DNA from: a virus
Strand: one strand, 5' to 3'
IMG/VR virus record: IMGVR_UViG_3300034180_000036
Span: 1-56,503 of that record
Length of the DNA: 56,503 nt
Shown here: positions 27,401-35,544 of the stretch, in pieces
How the letters are laid out: the number at the start of each line of letters is the position of its first letter
Position numbering within the stretch: position 1 is the first letter of the stretch
Notes under the pieces: generated by a model
What the model saw: only the letters and a program-made list of their open reading frames with translations
Told to the model about the DNA's origin: nothing
The model's database searches: none
Position numbers and translations under genes: made by a program

Positions 27401-28262
27401 CGATCGCGCTGTACGGGTCCAGGTCTGCGCTCTTCAGAACCGGCGCGCTGAGCGCGTCGAGTTCGGACGGGGCGCTTGGGTGCTCGAGGCCGCGCCGTCC
27501 GAGCTCGGCAACGATGAGAGCGTGTCGGTTCACGTCGGCGCGCAGATCGTCGGACGCCTCGGCATGAACGCGCGCGTGCTCGATCAGAAGCGCCGACGTC
27601 CGCTCGGTGCGCGGGTCGACCGACTTGCGGATCTTCTGACCGCCCAGGCTCGGCAGCACCCGCTTTTTGAAGTCGGCCATCGGGACAACGAGCACCGGCC
27701 CAAGGTGCTCGGCCGCCATGTGCTCGAGGTAGCTGTCGATCGCTTCGGCGCGCGAAGCGTAGCCGAGCATCACCTTCCACTCGTCGAACTGGCCCGGCTC
27801 CATGCCGAGGTTTTCGATCTCCCATTCGCCGGCGAGCTGCGCGATCACGAAGGCATGACTCGCGTCTTCCACCGGCCCGACGTACACGTCGAGCTCCTCG
27901 CCGTCCGCTCCGGTCGTCCCGCGGATGTAGCCGTAATCGGCCTTCATCTCGCGCCGAAAGTCGCTGTCTTCGTACTCGCGGACGGAGCCCGCCGGCCACT
28001 CGACCATGACCGGGATCCCTTGGAACGTCCGCTTCGTCTGCACCTCGTCGTTCTTGAGCAGTCGACGGAGCTTCGCTTGTCCGACTTCGCCGAGAAGATT
28101 CCACTGATCACGGACAGCGCGCAGGAACGGATCGGCGTCTCGGATCGCGCCCGCGATTCCGTCGCCGAGTCCGCGCTCGGGGGGCGTCTCGGTCTTCTTG
28201 GTGAGCGCCTTCCGGCGCGCGCGCGACGTGCGCGGGGCGATGAAGGGCGACGGCCTCGTCAT
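24495..28262 (-). CDS. Giant multidomain (polyvalent) protein: pyrophosphatase-like + Dam-like methyltransferase + XkdF prohead protease
   Basis: The protein has 1255 residues from ATG 28262; GTG 28337 is a longer alternative. Residues about 80-200 match the pyrophosphatase-like domain of phage polyvalent proteins (VMVEWPAGSVR; DYGYIRGTTGADGEELDVYV at 109-128). Residues about 335-595 are a DNA adenine methyltransferase-like domain: SPGGKSAFARQLV (motif X region), DTYVEAYAGGAAVLF (motif I), and FFFDPPW at 501-507, a DPPW variant of DPPY. Residues about 806-835 hold a Cys/His cluster (CKFC, VCDAH). The C-terminal about 145 residues are an XkdF-type serine protease: MGVMHAVFG (His1182), VESYIAP (Ser1195) and GSITGFSIGG. 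It should process scaffold and capsid. The attached enzymes may be injected with DNA. Confidence 0.85.
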   Translation of the reverse strand: MTRPSPFIAPRTSRARRKALTKKTETPPERGLGDGIAGAIRDADPFLRAVRDQWNLLGEVGQAKLRRLLKNDEVQTKRTFQGIPVMVEWPAGSVREYEDSDFRREMKADYGYIRGTTGADGEELDVYVGPVEDASHAFVIAQLAGEWEIENLGMEPGQFDEWKVMLGYASRAEAIDSYLEHMAAEHLGPVLVVPMADFKKRVLPSLGGQKIRKSVDPRTERTSALLIEHARVHAEASDDLRADVNRHALIVAELGRRGLEHPSAPSELDALSAPVLKSADLDPYSAIGDVDPRVLEFDLAEDVELAEVAKAQRFAIDGDPWAVVAVEKATGIPKPLKSPGGKSAFARQLVDMLPEHDTYVEAYAGGAAVLFAKEPSDREVIIDIDPDVMAVLRFLKTGDDSDFAWMRKQFWRWSPSNFARLKAMKFKGDPRRQAYRAKYLNHFSVRGAGVGPDFSASVQARDASVFLRNLEKWRERLANVELVEGDALKKLAKYDGPRTVFFFDPPWLSGGRAPGKVIPGIGEAWTNFDVVKFEQAVKDLKGKAIVAFQGELDLGSRFVESTMSARTGGFSGSSEIKIFNNFGVKIAKSETHGVTPPKDVAAAARRGLELFESFARGGSPVAIARAYDLDAGRAVPVDAVGQMVAFFAQNARAPRAAGWGDPSAPSPQWVSYLLRGGEAGRAWATKVWRRHKAKVEAALRAGDRTLGLDVEAELAAKAEEHKAELGALRVAWHRGAAMLSPVQRAGVDARSWARARVDSFLAGAAVDVDLRGKGKAGPRLDEDTEKALDESLAVEFRAKPLERAHRCKFCDAPAQKAVLWAEGKAFIPVCDAHMENAEDRLASNGEDVDGVRPLPVKKAVGWERWALHQVFDGTRARLEFRVGDRDVVEAWSLESVDVGGRVRLAKAAELPVAWSDPGPAVRLGWEPGLWLDTHGETEDSPTYRLAAHGIAKRTELEDEDGIRFDLGDRALILKRADDGWSASFDEDRTGGRPARFALHDVGGHQVLHLDFGGARDPIAIEVGEAIEGGEHAVTITKAAGPDVIDIDGELPEGHWAGAESMSRLAVGALDVLADEDTLARFVLKGSSMAGTFDLIKRDDSWRFRRLTKAIIEEEDGPVGDLRLVALEKAEGEKRLVTGIVLEPGTPMETDAHNDFIRAPAIERAAHRFLAAYNRRTRMGVMHAVFGELGIELVESYIAPVDMKLGGQDVKKGSWVMTVRVLSDDLWRRVKNGSITGFSIGGIATVPAEDDDDREG

Positions 28263-28290
28263 GCGCGGGAGGTTACCGCGCGGGCGATCG

Positions 28291-28524
28291 TCAGCGACGC
28301 GCTTTGGCCTGAGCTGCGAGAGCCCGCGCTTTGTCACGCATCGATGCGCGCGTCTTTGCTTTCACTTTGACGCCGGCCTTGGCCAGCGCAGGAGCGAGCT
28401 CGTCAGCGCGAGAACCCATCGTCAGCTTCAAGGCCTCGACCTCATCGCCCGTGATCTCGCCCTTGGCCTTCGCCCACGTCACGGCCGCCTCGATATCTTT
28501 GGGGGCTATGTCGCGCATCCGCAT
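28291..28524 (-). CDS. Small basic helical protein, 77 aa
   Basis: ATG 28524 is chosen; a GGAG lies 13 bases upstream. A second ATG two codons later is possible. The protein has 'RDIAPKDIEAAVTWAKAKGEI' and 'GDEVEALKLTMGSRADELAPALAKAGVKVKAKTRASMRDKARALAAQAKARR', showing Lys/Ala-rich helices. No family was recognised. It lies between the MuF-like fusion and the giant protease fusion in the head operon, so it may be virion-associated. Confidence 0.5.
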   Translation of the reverse strand: MRMRDIAPKDIEAAVTWAKAKGEITGDEVEALKLTMGSRADELAPALAKAGVKVKAKTRASMRDKARALAAQAKARR

Positions 28525-28534
28525 GCTTGTCTTT

Positions 28535-30952
28535 TTACTCCGCCATCTCGAAGCCGTCAAGCTGTGCCTTCAGGTCCCGACGTAGCTTGCCGGACAGGGC
28601 AGCCTTCGCCTTCCCCTTGGCGCCGGCTTCCTTCAGCGGCAGCGACTTGACGAAGTGCGCCACGTATTCATCCGAATCAGCGAATATCTTCACGGACTTG
28701 CGCATCTCGAACGCCGCCGTTTCGACCATCCCTCGAGCGACATCATCGCCGACCTGAGCCGCACGCGCCACGACCCCGATCAGGATCTCGATCGGCTCGT
28801 CGTAGTTTCCAGCCGCGTCAGCAAGCGCGAGGGGAACCCCGAATTTGTCGGCGATGATCCGGCGGGCCGCGAGCTCGGTCGTCGCCTCTTCAACCCACAG
28901 CGCCGCGCCCGTCGGCGCCGTCTCGATGATCGGCGACGTCGAGTGGACGGTCTCGTGAACGAGGGTCTTGAACCCCCACATGTCGAGGATGTCTTCGCCG
29001 TCGTTCGCGGCCTCGTCCCACTGCCCCCGAGCCGTCTTCCGCGCGAATGCGACCGCCGACTCGTGCGTCTCGTCGGTCACGCCGATGCGGCCCGTCAAGT
29101 CGTTGAAGCCGCCGGCGTCCGGCGGGTGGTCGGGCGGATCGACCTGATAGAGCCCGCGCCCCGCCTTCCGCGTTCGGTCTTGGATCAGGTCGTGGTTCAC
29201 CATGCCGCGCTCGTCGACGAGGTTGTTGAGCTGTCGACGCACAGCCGCCTCGTCACCGCTCTCGAGCGCTTCGGCCAGCGCCTCGATGTCGAGGGGGCCA
29301 TCCGGCGTCACGTCGCTCTTCGGGTAGCCTGCGAACGCAGGGGCGTGGTTCGGCTCGGCGACCTCCGAAGGCGCCTTCGCTTTGTCTCGAGCGCCGCGCG
29401 CGCGCGGAAGGTTCTCTCGACCAGACTTGCCCTTCGAATAGAGCGGCTCATCGATCGGCGGACCGGGGTCGAACATCGCGTCGTCAGAGACGTCGACCGT
29501 GCATCGACACCGGAAGTGGAACGGCGGGAGGCAGAAGCCGGCCGCGGCAAGATTGCGCGCGTCCGCTCCGCCTTGCGGTCCCGGCTTCGGCGAGATGTCG
29601 CGCAGCGCGCCGGCGCGGAGCCATGGATGCGCAACGCGGACCTCGTCCGGATCCTTGGCGTCCGCCACCGCGCCAGCGACCGCTTCACCCTGACTCACGG
29701 TGAAGACCTTCCCGTCCATGTGGCCACAGACCGGGCACGTGCGCTCGTCGCGCGGGTTGGTGATCTCGTATCGCGTGATCCCCGCGCGGCGGAAAGAGGT
29801 CAGAGAGCCGTTCACGCGAGCGACCGTCGCGGTGTTCGCCGCCAACGACTCGAAGTAGGCCGCCTGAGATCCGCGCCAGCCCGACGGCGTCGTTGCGTGT
29901 CCGAGCTCGTTCTCGATGGCTTCGCGAATCGATCGCCCCGCTCTCGTCCTGTCCTGGCCCCCGCGAATCATCACGTCGTCGACGGTCTTCCTCAGCGCCG
30001 CCCGGACGTTCTTCTCGTAGTGGGTGCCGGTCCAGAAGACGACGTCGCGCCGCAACGCACGGATCGCCGCTTGGTCTTCGACGTTGAACGAAGTCGCCAC
30101 GCGAAACTTCGGCGTCCGGCCGCCGCCGCCGCTTCTCCCGCTCGACGGTGGCGGCGCGGGCGGGGGAGATGCCGCCGCGATCGCCTTCTTCGACGCTCCG
30201 AACTTCGCGGCGAACTCGGCCGCATCGTCCGGATGTACCTCGACCGGAATCACGTTGTTGCCGAACTGGCGCCACGCCTCCGTTCTGTGGCGGCCATCGA
30301 CGATGCTCGGCGTGCCGTCCCAAATGCTCATGCGCGGCATGTGGACGGCCTGCTTTCCTTTCGCCTCCGAGATGAACGCCTTCGCTTGAGGGAGCCGCCC
30401 CTTGATTGGCTCCGCAGTCCCGCCCGGACCGATCAGGTAGCCGCGCTCGCTCGGGCTCGCGGCCATCGCACGATACATTCGATCGACGTCGACGAGCACG
30501 ACGGTCCCCTTGCGTGTGGGGTCGGCGCGCTCCCAGACGATCCCCCCGATCGTCTTCGCTGCGCTGTCTTGCGAGAGGCCCTTCTTGATCGGGGCGAAGA
30601 CGAAGTGCCCCGTATCGTACTGAAGCGAGCCGCGCACCTGGCGCGTCGCTTTCAGCCAAGCGATCTCGCGCGACAAGCGATAGATCCGTTCGACGATGTT
30701 CCCCGAGATCGGTTCGATCTCAGAACCCCACGCCCTCATCTCGCCGTCAACAGCCTTCATCACCGCGTCGGTAGACGTGGCGCCGGCGCCGGCCTCGAGC
30801 GCGGCGCGCGCGCGCTTCCGCCATGTCGTCCACCAGATGTCGCGTAGCTGTGTTTCGAGCCTCGCGATCTGCGCGACCTGGCTGACGCCGGCGACCTTGG
30901 CGATCGCCGCGTCGACGACGATCAGTCGCTCAATCGTCGCGAGAGAGCTCAT
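28535..30952 (-). CDS. MuF-like minor head protein fused to ParB-like and metallopeptidase-like domains
   Basis: The 805-residue protein begins 22 bases inside the portal gene. After a helical N-terminus, residues about 145-250 resemble a ParB-type domain (SIVDGRHRTEAWRQFGNNVI, with DGRHR). Residues about 300-495 are the MuF/SPP1 gp7 region: AGITRYEITNPRDERTCPVC with CPVCGHMDG, and later PPFHFRCRCTVDV. Near the C-terminus residues 666-670 read HETVH, followed by a WVEEATTELAARR helix, a HExxH...E arrangement typical of zinc metallopeptidases. MuF proteins enter the head with the portal. In many phages their C-termini carry exchangeable effector domains. Confidence 0.8.
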   Translation of the reverse strand: MSSLATIERLIVVDAAIAKVAGVSQVAQIARLETQLRDIWWTTWRKRARAALEAGAGATSTDAVMKAVDGEMRAWGSEIEPISGNIVERIYRLSREIAWLKATRQVRGSLQYDTGHFVFAPIKKGLSQDSAAKTIGGIVWERADPTRKGTVVLVDVDRMYRAMAASPSERGYLIGPGGTAEPIKGRLPQAKAFISEAKGKQAVHMPRMSIWDGTPSIVDGRHRTEAWRQFGNNVIPVEVHPDDAAEFAAKFGASKKAIAAASPPPAPPPSSGRSGGGGRTPKFRVATSFNVEDQAAIRALRRDVVFWTGTHYEKNVRAALRKTVDDVMIRGGQDRTRAGRSIREAIENELGHATTPSGWRGSQAAYFESLAANTATVARVNGSLTSFRRAGITRYEITNPRDERTCPVCGHMDGKVFTVSQGEAVAGAVADAKDPDEVRVAHPWLRAGALRDISPKPGPQGGADARNLAAAGFCLPPFHFRCRCTVDVSDDAMFDPGPPIDEPLYSKGKSGRENLPRARGARDKAKAPSEVAEPNHAPAFAGYPKSDVTPDGPLDIEALAEALESGDEAAVRRQLNNLVDERGMVNHDLIQDRTRKAGRGLYQVDPPDHPPDAGGFNDLTGRIGVTDETHESAVAFARKTARGQWDEAANDGEDILDMWGFKTLVHETVHSTSPIIETAPTGAALWVEEATTELAARRIIADKFGVPLALADAAGNYDEPIEILIGVVARAAQVGDDVARGMVETAAFEMRKSVKIFADSDEYVAHFVKSLPLKEAGAKGKAKAALSGKLRRDLKAQLDGFEMAE

Positions 30953-32732
30953 AGCTGAGACCCGTGACCTCGTCCTTCCAGGTCCGCTCGAGCCGCTTCT
31001 GAATCGACTCGAGGCGTTCGACGATCAGGCCGTCGAGCTCGAGGGCGCCTTCGTCGTCGAAACCGGTCAGCGACTTCACGAGTTCGAGCCGTTTCAGCGC
31101 CGTGACTTGCTGGCCTGGTTCCGCCGGATCGGCCTGGTTCTTCACGGCTTCCGCCATCGTGAGCGAGAACGGCACGTCCGCCGGGAAGTCTGGCGGGAGG
31201 GGCGGGAGCTCTTGCCCGAGGATGTCGGTCATGACCAGTCGCGCGATCCGCGGGGTCATGCCGCCCGTCTTCTCGGACCCCGCGAGGATCTTCACGAGCT
31301 CCGCGTTGTCGGTCGTGTTCGGCGAATTGCTCTTGAACTTGAAGAAGCGCACGCCCATCCGAGGGAAGATCGACCGGTTCACGAGCTCGTCGAAGTGCAT
31401 GCGCTCGGGCGCGAAGATCTGTTCGTCGCCGAGCCGCCGACTCGTGTCCGCCGTCGAACGCGTGTAGTCGTCCGACGCGCCAACGAAGATCGGCGGCATG
31501 CGGTAGAGGCGATGCGCGAGCCGCTCGCCCGCCTCGACGTACTTCTGAAACATGGCGTCGCGGATCTGGGCCTGGTTGAGGGGCTCGACTTCGATCTTCA
31601 TCTGCCCGCCGTCTTCGCCGTCTTCATCGATCGGCTCGGCTTCGACGACGAGGAACTTGCTGTAGTTCTGGCCTTCGGCGATCACGCTCTCGGTGAAGTC
31701 GGTGATTCGCTGAATCGAACCATCGGTGAGCTGCCCGTTGCTCACGAGGAGCATCATCGACGGGATGTTGTTCGACGTGAGCGTCTTGTAGTTCACCTCT
31801 TCGGCCGCACGCATGCCGTACAGCTTCAGAAGGCCGCCGATGTAACGCGGGATCCCGTACGGCGATCGCGCGCTGTAGATCGAGAAGTGGATGATCTCGT
31901 GCGCGAGCTCGCTCGGGTCGACCTTCTTCCCCTCCGGGATCACCTTGCCGGTCTTCCGCGAAATCCGCCGCGGGTCCCCGAACTCTTTGAAGAAGACGAA
32001 GCCCGGCTCGCTGACGGCCTGTGCGCCGAAGGTGCCCGCGAGGTAGCGCGCTTGAAGAAAGCGACGAAAGCGTTTCCGCCGCTGAATCTTCGAGACCTCC
32101 CACGAGCCATCTTCCTTGAGCTCGAGGATCGGCACGTCCGCGGTGATCGCTTCCCCATCTTGCGCACAAAGCCGCATCTGGTACGCGCGAATGTGCTCGA
32201 AGCCCTGAATCTCGCCGTTCTCGCCCGGCAGTACCTCCCAATACGCGTTGCCTGTGCGCTCGAGATCTTGCCGCGTTCGCTTTCGGATCTCCGTGAAGGG
32301 GTGGTCGAGCGAGGCGTAGTTGAAGAAGTTCTCGAGGCGCACGCGCTCGGCGCGGATCTGCCCGAGCATGACCTCGGCGATCTGTCGCTTCGCCGCGTCG
32401 CTTCCACCTCGAGCCGCCGTCTCAAGATCGGGAACGTTCGCGCGAGCGACGTAGGCGTGCCCGAAGCCGTCGATGTTCTGCGCCATCGCGTCGATGACCT
32501 GACCGAGCTCGTGGTTCTGTTCTGCGAGCACGGTGAGCGCAAGCGGATCGAACGGCGGAACGATCGCCTGACCTTCCCCCATCGAGTGGAACGGATCATC
32601 GGTGAGTGCGGCCGATGCTTCGGTGGCCTTCTCGATCGGGACGACGATCGCGCGCGCTTTCGCTTGGCGAAGCGTCCTCTTCGCTGCCTTCTCGGCATCA
32701 CGCGCCTGCTCGCTCGCTACTGCATTCGACAT
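30930..32732 (-). CDS. Portal protein, PBSX/XkdE-like
   Basis: The 600-residue protein follows the terminase (TGATG overlap) and precedes the MuF-like gene. It contains 'VIDAMAQNIDGFGHAYVAR', 'LERTGNAYWEVLPGENGEIQ', 'LAHEIIHFSIYSARSPYGIP', 'YGMRAAEEVNYKTLTSNNIP' and 'LAHRLYRMPPIFVGASDDYT'. These segments are characteristic of PBSX-type portal proteins: the wing beta strands, the 'YG.P....' stem region and the crown. Portals form the dodecameric DNA channel of the head. The length is normal for the family with a C-terminal extension. Confidence 0.9.
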   Translation of the reverse strand: MSNAVASEQARDAEKAAKRTLRQAKARAIVVPIEKATEASAALTDDPFHSMGEGQAIVPPFDPLALTVLAEQNHELGQVIDAMAQNIDGFGHAYVARANVPDLETAARGGSDAAKRQIAEVMLGQIRAERVRLENFFNYASLDHPFTEIRKRTRQDLERTGNAYWEVLPGENGEIQGFEHIRAYQMRLCAQDGEAITADVPILELKEDGSWEVSKIQRRKRFRRFLQARYLAGTFGAQAVSEPGFVFFKEFGDPRRISRKTGKVIPEGKKVDPSELAHEIIHFSIYSARSPYGIPRYIGGLLKLYGMRAAEEVNYKTLTSNNIPSMMLLVSNGQLTDGSIQRITDFTESVIAEGQNYSKFLVVEAEPIDEDGEDGGQMKIEVEPLNQAQIRDAMFQKYVEAGERLAHRLYRMPPIFVGASDDYTRSTADTSRRLGDEQIFAPERMHFDELVNRSIFPRMGVRFFKFKSNSPNTTDNAELVKILAGSEKTGGMTPRIARLVMTDILGQELPPLPPDFPADVPFSLTMAEAVKNQADPAEPGQQVTALKRLELVKSLTGFDDEGALELDGLIVERLESIQKRLERTWKDEVTGLSYELSRDD

Positions 32733-34225
32733 CAGATCACCCCAAAATCGCGACGTTGCCGACGGCGGCGCCGCTTCTTTCGCGTTGCGTTGGCCAGGTC
32801 GAGAGCGTCGAAGCCGTCGACTGGTTTCTTCGGGAAGCCGACGAGCTGATCGATCAAGCGGTGCATCGTCGGGTGCTCACGCCGAAAGAACACGCGCTGT
32901 TGCTCGAAGAGCGGAGAGATCTTCCACGCGCGCGTCGTCTTGTCCTTCACGGTCTGGATGCCGACGACCTTCAGGTCGGGCCGCTCGTCCTTCACGTTCT
33001 GAACCTGCGAGTCCTGATATGCGTTGTTCTCGCAGCCGACGAGGTTCACCTTCCATTCGTCGTGATGGTAGATGATCCGCTTCGTTTGCTTCGAAAAGCG
33101 GTAGTGGCCCCACTCGAAATCGACCACGTAGATCGTCACGTCGTCCGAGCGAATGTTCCGCCCCTTCACGCCGATCGTCACGATCGAGAATCCGTCGGGC
33201 TCTGACTCGCCTTCCTTCACTTCGCCGATCGCGAGATCGACGCCCGAGAAGTAGACGAGATCGTCCCACGGGATTTCGGAGTCATCGAGCTGTTGGCAGT
33301 CGTCCCACTGGAAGATCTCGCCACGCATCGCCTCCGTGTCGCACTGGTACTGTGCGAGGAAGATAATGCGGCCGGAGTTCTCGCGGATCTTCTGAAAGTG
33401 CTCGGACGAATACTTCTCGGGCCAAGGGCTTCGATCGTCATCGTCGAGAGCAGGAATCACTTGCGTCGTCTTCGCGCAGTCCTTCTTGCGAAGGTGCCCA
33501 TAGAGATCGTCATGGTGGTAGCGCGTGCCGAGCCGATGGATCTCGCCGCGGTGAGGAACCTCCGGATCCGGAGGTTCGAGCGTGGGCATGAGCGTCTGGT
33601 AATACCAGGTCTTGGTGCGCTCGCGCGACTTCGGCGTGCGCGCGTTGTCTTCGTCGACGAGGTCGTCCGCGAAGATCACGTCGTAGTGCTTCGACACGAT
33701 CGCCGAGTCGACGCCGCCGCACGAGATCGAGGCTTCCTTCGTGACCTTCGTGCGCCCCAGAACGTCGATCTCTTCGGTCGTCCACTTCGTGGTGACGCGC
33801 GGATCGTAGAAGTCGCCGAAGACCTCGATCAGGCGATCGTTGTTCTCGAGATGCGCCTTGATCTCCGCGAGCATGTCCTCGGCGTTGCCCTTCGTCTTGG
33901 ACGCGATCAGAATGCGCAGATCGCGGTTCTTGCATAGCAGCCAAATCGCGCGCGAAACGGTCAACGTCGTCGTCTTGCCGGCGCCGCGGAACGCGAGCTG
34001 AAGGTTGTCGGGGTGGCGAAACTGCCACTGCATCATGCGCAGGTGGAACGGCTGGACTTGGTAGCCGAGGATCTCTTGCGCGAGGATGTCGATCCGACCG
34101 TCGTTGATGATCCGCCGGCGTAGGAACTCGTTTTGAGCGTCCCGCGTCTGGGCGAGCAAGCGCGCGAGCTCGTCGCGATCGTCTATCGCGTCGAGGTCAC
34201 GGATCGGGATGAGGTCGGTGGCCAT
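32732..34225 (-). CDS. terL: Terminase large subunit
   Basis: The 497-residue motor has Walker A FRGAGKTT at 79-86 and Walker B DVIFADD at 182-188. A C-terminal RNase H-like nuclease starts with FSGVDLAIG (Asp330), then VVDFEWGH and, near 474-482, DGFDALDLA. The C-terminus is very basic (RKKRRRRRQRR). It packages DNA through the portal encoded next. The ATG at 34225 lies inside the 3' arm of a perfect 12-bp hairpin and has no visible ribosome site, so translation may depend on coupling or on opening this structure. Confidence 0.95.
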   Translation of the reverse strand: MATDLIPIRDLDAIDDRDELARLLAQTRDAQNEFLRRRIINDGRIDILAQEILGYQVQPFHLRMMQWQFRHPDNLQLAFRGAGKTTTLTVSRAIWLLCKNRDLRILIASKTKGNAEDMLAEIKAHLENNDRLIEVFGDFYDPRVTTKWTTEEIDVLGRTKVTKEASISCGGVDSAIVSKHYDVIFADDLVDEDNARTPKSRERTKTWYYQTLMPTLEPPDPEVPHRGEIHRLGTRYHHDDLYGHLRKKDCAKTTQVIPALDDDDRSPWPEKYSSEHFQKIRENSGRIIFLAQYQCDTEAMRGEIFQWDDCQQLDDSEIPWDDLVYFSGVDLAIGEVKEGESEPDGFSIVTIGVKGRNIRSDDVTIYVVDFEWGHYRFSKQTKRIIYHHDEWKVNLVGCENNAYQDSQVQNVKDERPDLKVVGIQTVKDKTTRAWKISPLFEQQRVFFRREHPTMHRLIDQLVGFPKKPVDGFDALDLANATRKKRRRRRQRRDFGVI

Positions 34226-34254
34226 AGCGGGGGGCGCTGCGTCCCCCCGCTATG
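34223..34254. repeat. Perfect 12-bp inverted repeat covering the terL start codon
   Basis: Arms CATAGCGGGGGG (34223-34234) and CCCCCCGCTATG (34243-34254) are perfectly complementary around an 8-base loop. In the terL mRNA the start codon is the last three bases of the stem. A second small hairpin (GGCGC-TCG-GCGCC) follows the stop of the upstream gene. The structure could be a terminator, a translational lock, or a recognition site near the terminase genes. Confidence 0.75.
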
Positions 34255-34288
34255 ATGCAACAGGTGGGGGTGGGGCGCCGAGCGCCTT

Positions 34289-34597
34289 CTACTCGGTCGC
34301 TTCCCAGACGACGTTTTCGCCGGCCGCGTTGAGGTCGGCGTCGGTCCCGAGCGAGAAGCCCGTCGCCGTCGGCGTGACCCCGCCGGTCGTCACCGTCGAG
34401 ATGTCGGTCGCCCCCGCGCCCGAATCCACGGTCTTCTGCATCGACGCGTCGGCCATCGGGTACTGCCACACCGCGGTCGCGTTGCCGCCGATGTTCCTCA
34501 GCTCGACCTTGCGAGGCCGGAAGCCGACCTCCACCGCGATCGCGGCACCGGTCCCGGTGAACTGGCCGCGCATGCTCCTCATGACGCCACTGGACAT
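34289..34597 (-). CDS. Small virion protein, decoration-like, 102 aa
   Basis: ATG 34597 has GGGAG ten bases upstream. Sequence pattern 'GTGAAIAVEVGFRPRKVELR' followed by 'AVWQYPMADASMQKTVDSG' is typical of small Gly/Thr-rich beta proteins encoded near phage head genes that act as capsid decoration or minor structural proteins. The protein has no cysteines and is rich in Thr, Gly and Ala. Its place between the terminase subunit genes is unusual, and the assignment is from composition and partial pattern. Confidence 0.6.
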   Translation of the reverse strand: MSSGVMRSMRGQFTGTGAAIAVEVGFRPRKVELRNIGGNATAVWQYPMADASMQKTVDSGAGATDISTVTTGGVTPTATGFSLGTDADLNAAGENVVWEATE

Positions 34598-34648
34598 TCG
34601 TAATCTCCCTTCGTCGTTCGGCCAATGGGGCCGGTTCGGGGCCTAGTG

Positions 34649-35305
34649 TTACCTGGACCTCTTCTCGCGGACCACCCTTCGGCCTCCCGCGACCTTCGTT
34701 CGCGCATGCGGCTTCGGGCGCCCGCCGGCGTTCGAGCCCGGACCGGGCCCCAACGCCTTGGGGGCGGCGGGCCCGTGATGGATCGGTCCCGGATCCACGT
34801 CGAGGATCGTCCCGCCGCCGTAGCGGTCGAGCATCGCCTGTCCGACCAGCGCGGCTTTCGCGATGAGCTGTCGAATCTCGATCGTCTCGAGGTTCGCTAT
34901 CGCGATGCCGCCGACGATCTCGTGTTGCTGTGGCTTCCGTGAGATCAGCCCGAGCGTTTGGCCGGTCTCGATCATGTCCTTCCAGATCGCCGCGCGCGCG
35001 CGCACCGCGCCAACGACAGCGGTCAGTTGCTTCGTGCCCTTCTCGCGCGCGAGGTCGATGACCATGTCGAGGTCGCGCATGTTCGCTTCTTGCGCGAGAC
35101 GATACTCGGCGAACCACTCTTGATCGGTGCGCCCCTTGAGGATCTCCGTCTCGTGCCGGATCACCTGTCGTCGAAAGTCGCGAACGTCCGACAGGCTCAG
35201 CCCGGTCTTCTTCGCGATCTGATCGTCGTCGAGGCCCGTCGCGATGTGCGTCCGGATCTGCGCGATCACCTCGCGCCTGCGAGCCGCCGTCAGCTTGAGG
35301 GCCAT
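34649..35305 (-). CDS. terS: Terminase small subunit
   Basis: The start is ATG 35305 with AAGGAAGAG upstream, overlapping the previous stop as TGATG. The 218-residue product has an N-terminal helix-turn-helix (VIAQIRTHIATGLDDDQIAKK and TGLSLSDVRDFRRQVIR), then a helical oligomerisation region (about 60-130) and a basic, Gly/Pro-rich tail (KPHARTKVAGGRRVVREKRSR). This is the architecture of small terminases that recognise packaging sites. Context immediately upstream of terL (with one small gene between) supports the call. Confidence 0.82.
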   Translation of the reverse strand: MALKLTAARRREVIAQIRTHIATGLDDDQIAKKTGLSLSDVRDFRRQVIRHETEILKGRTDQEWFAEYRLAQEANMRDLDMVIDLAREKGTKQLTAVVGAVRARAAIWKDMIETGQTLGLISRKPQQHEIVGGIAIANLETIEIRQLIAKAALVGQAMLDRYGGGTILDVDPGPIHHGPAAPKALGPGPGSNAGGRPKPHARTKVAGGRRVVREKRSR

Positions 35306-35544
35306 CAGCTCTTCCTTGGCCGATCGGCACGTCGCCGCGCGAGCACGCCCGCGCGCGTGAGGCGAATGCACGACGCGTCACGCGCCGCCCGAACCACGCG
35401 CCGGCGACGGTCGGCGACTTCGACGAAGCCCTTCGAGACGAGCACCTGAGCAGTCGGACGCGTCACGCCGTCCAGCGGCAGAGGCGTCCAGTGCGTCGAG
35501 AGGAGCCACAGGGCGCGCCCTTGAACCGTCGACAGGTCAGCCAT
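35305..35544 (-). CDS. Small basic, winged-helix-like protein, 79 aa
   Basis: The ATG at 35544 lies eight bases inside the preceding gene. 'MADLSTVQGRALWLLSTHWT' and 'TRPTAQVLVSKGFVEVADRR' suggest a small winged helix ('VSKGFVEVADRRRRVVR' as recognition helix and wing). The C-terminus is Arg-rich. A DNA-binding protein next to terS could help packaging or regulate the late operon. This is inference; no family was assigned. Confidence 0.5.
   Translation of the reverse strand: MADLSTVQGRALWLLSTHWTPLPLDGVTRPTAQVLVSKGFVEVADRRRRVVRAARDASCIRLTRAGVLARRRADRPRKS

Noticed and set aside
28508-28524. GCATGCTTGTC resembling a cassette half-site
   Set aside because: No TTGAC-17-TACAAC pattern follows; it lies within the start of a head gene and is likely chance.
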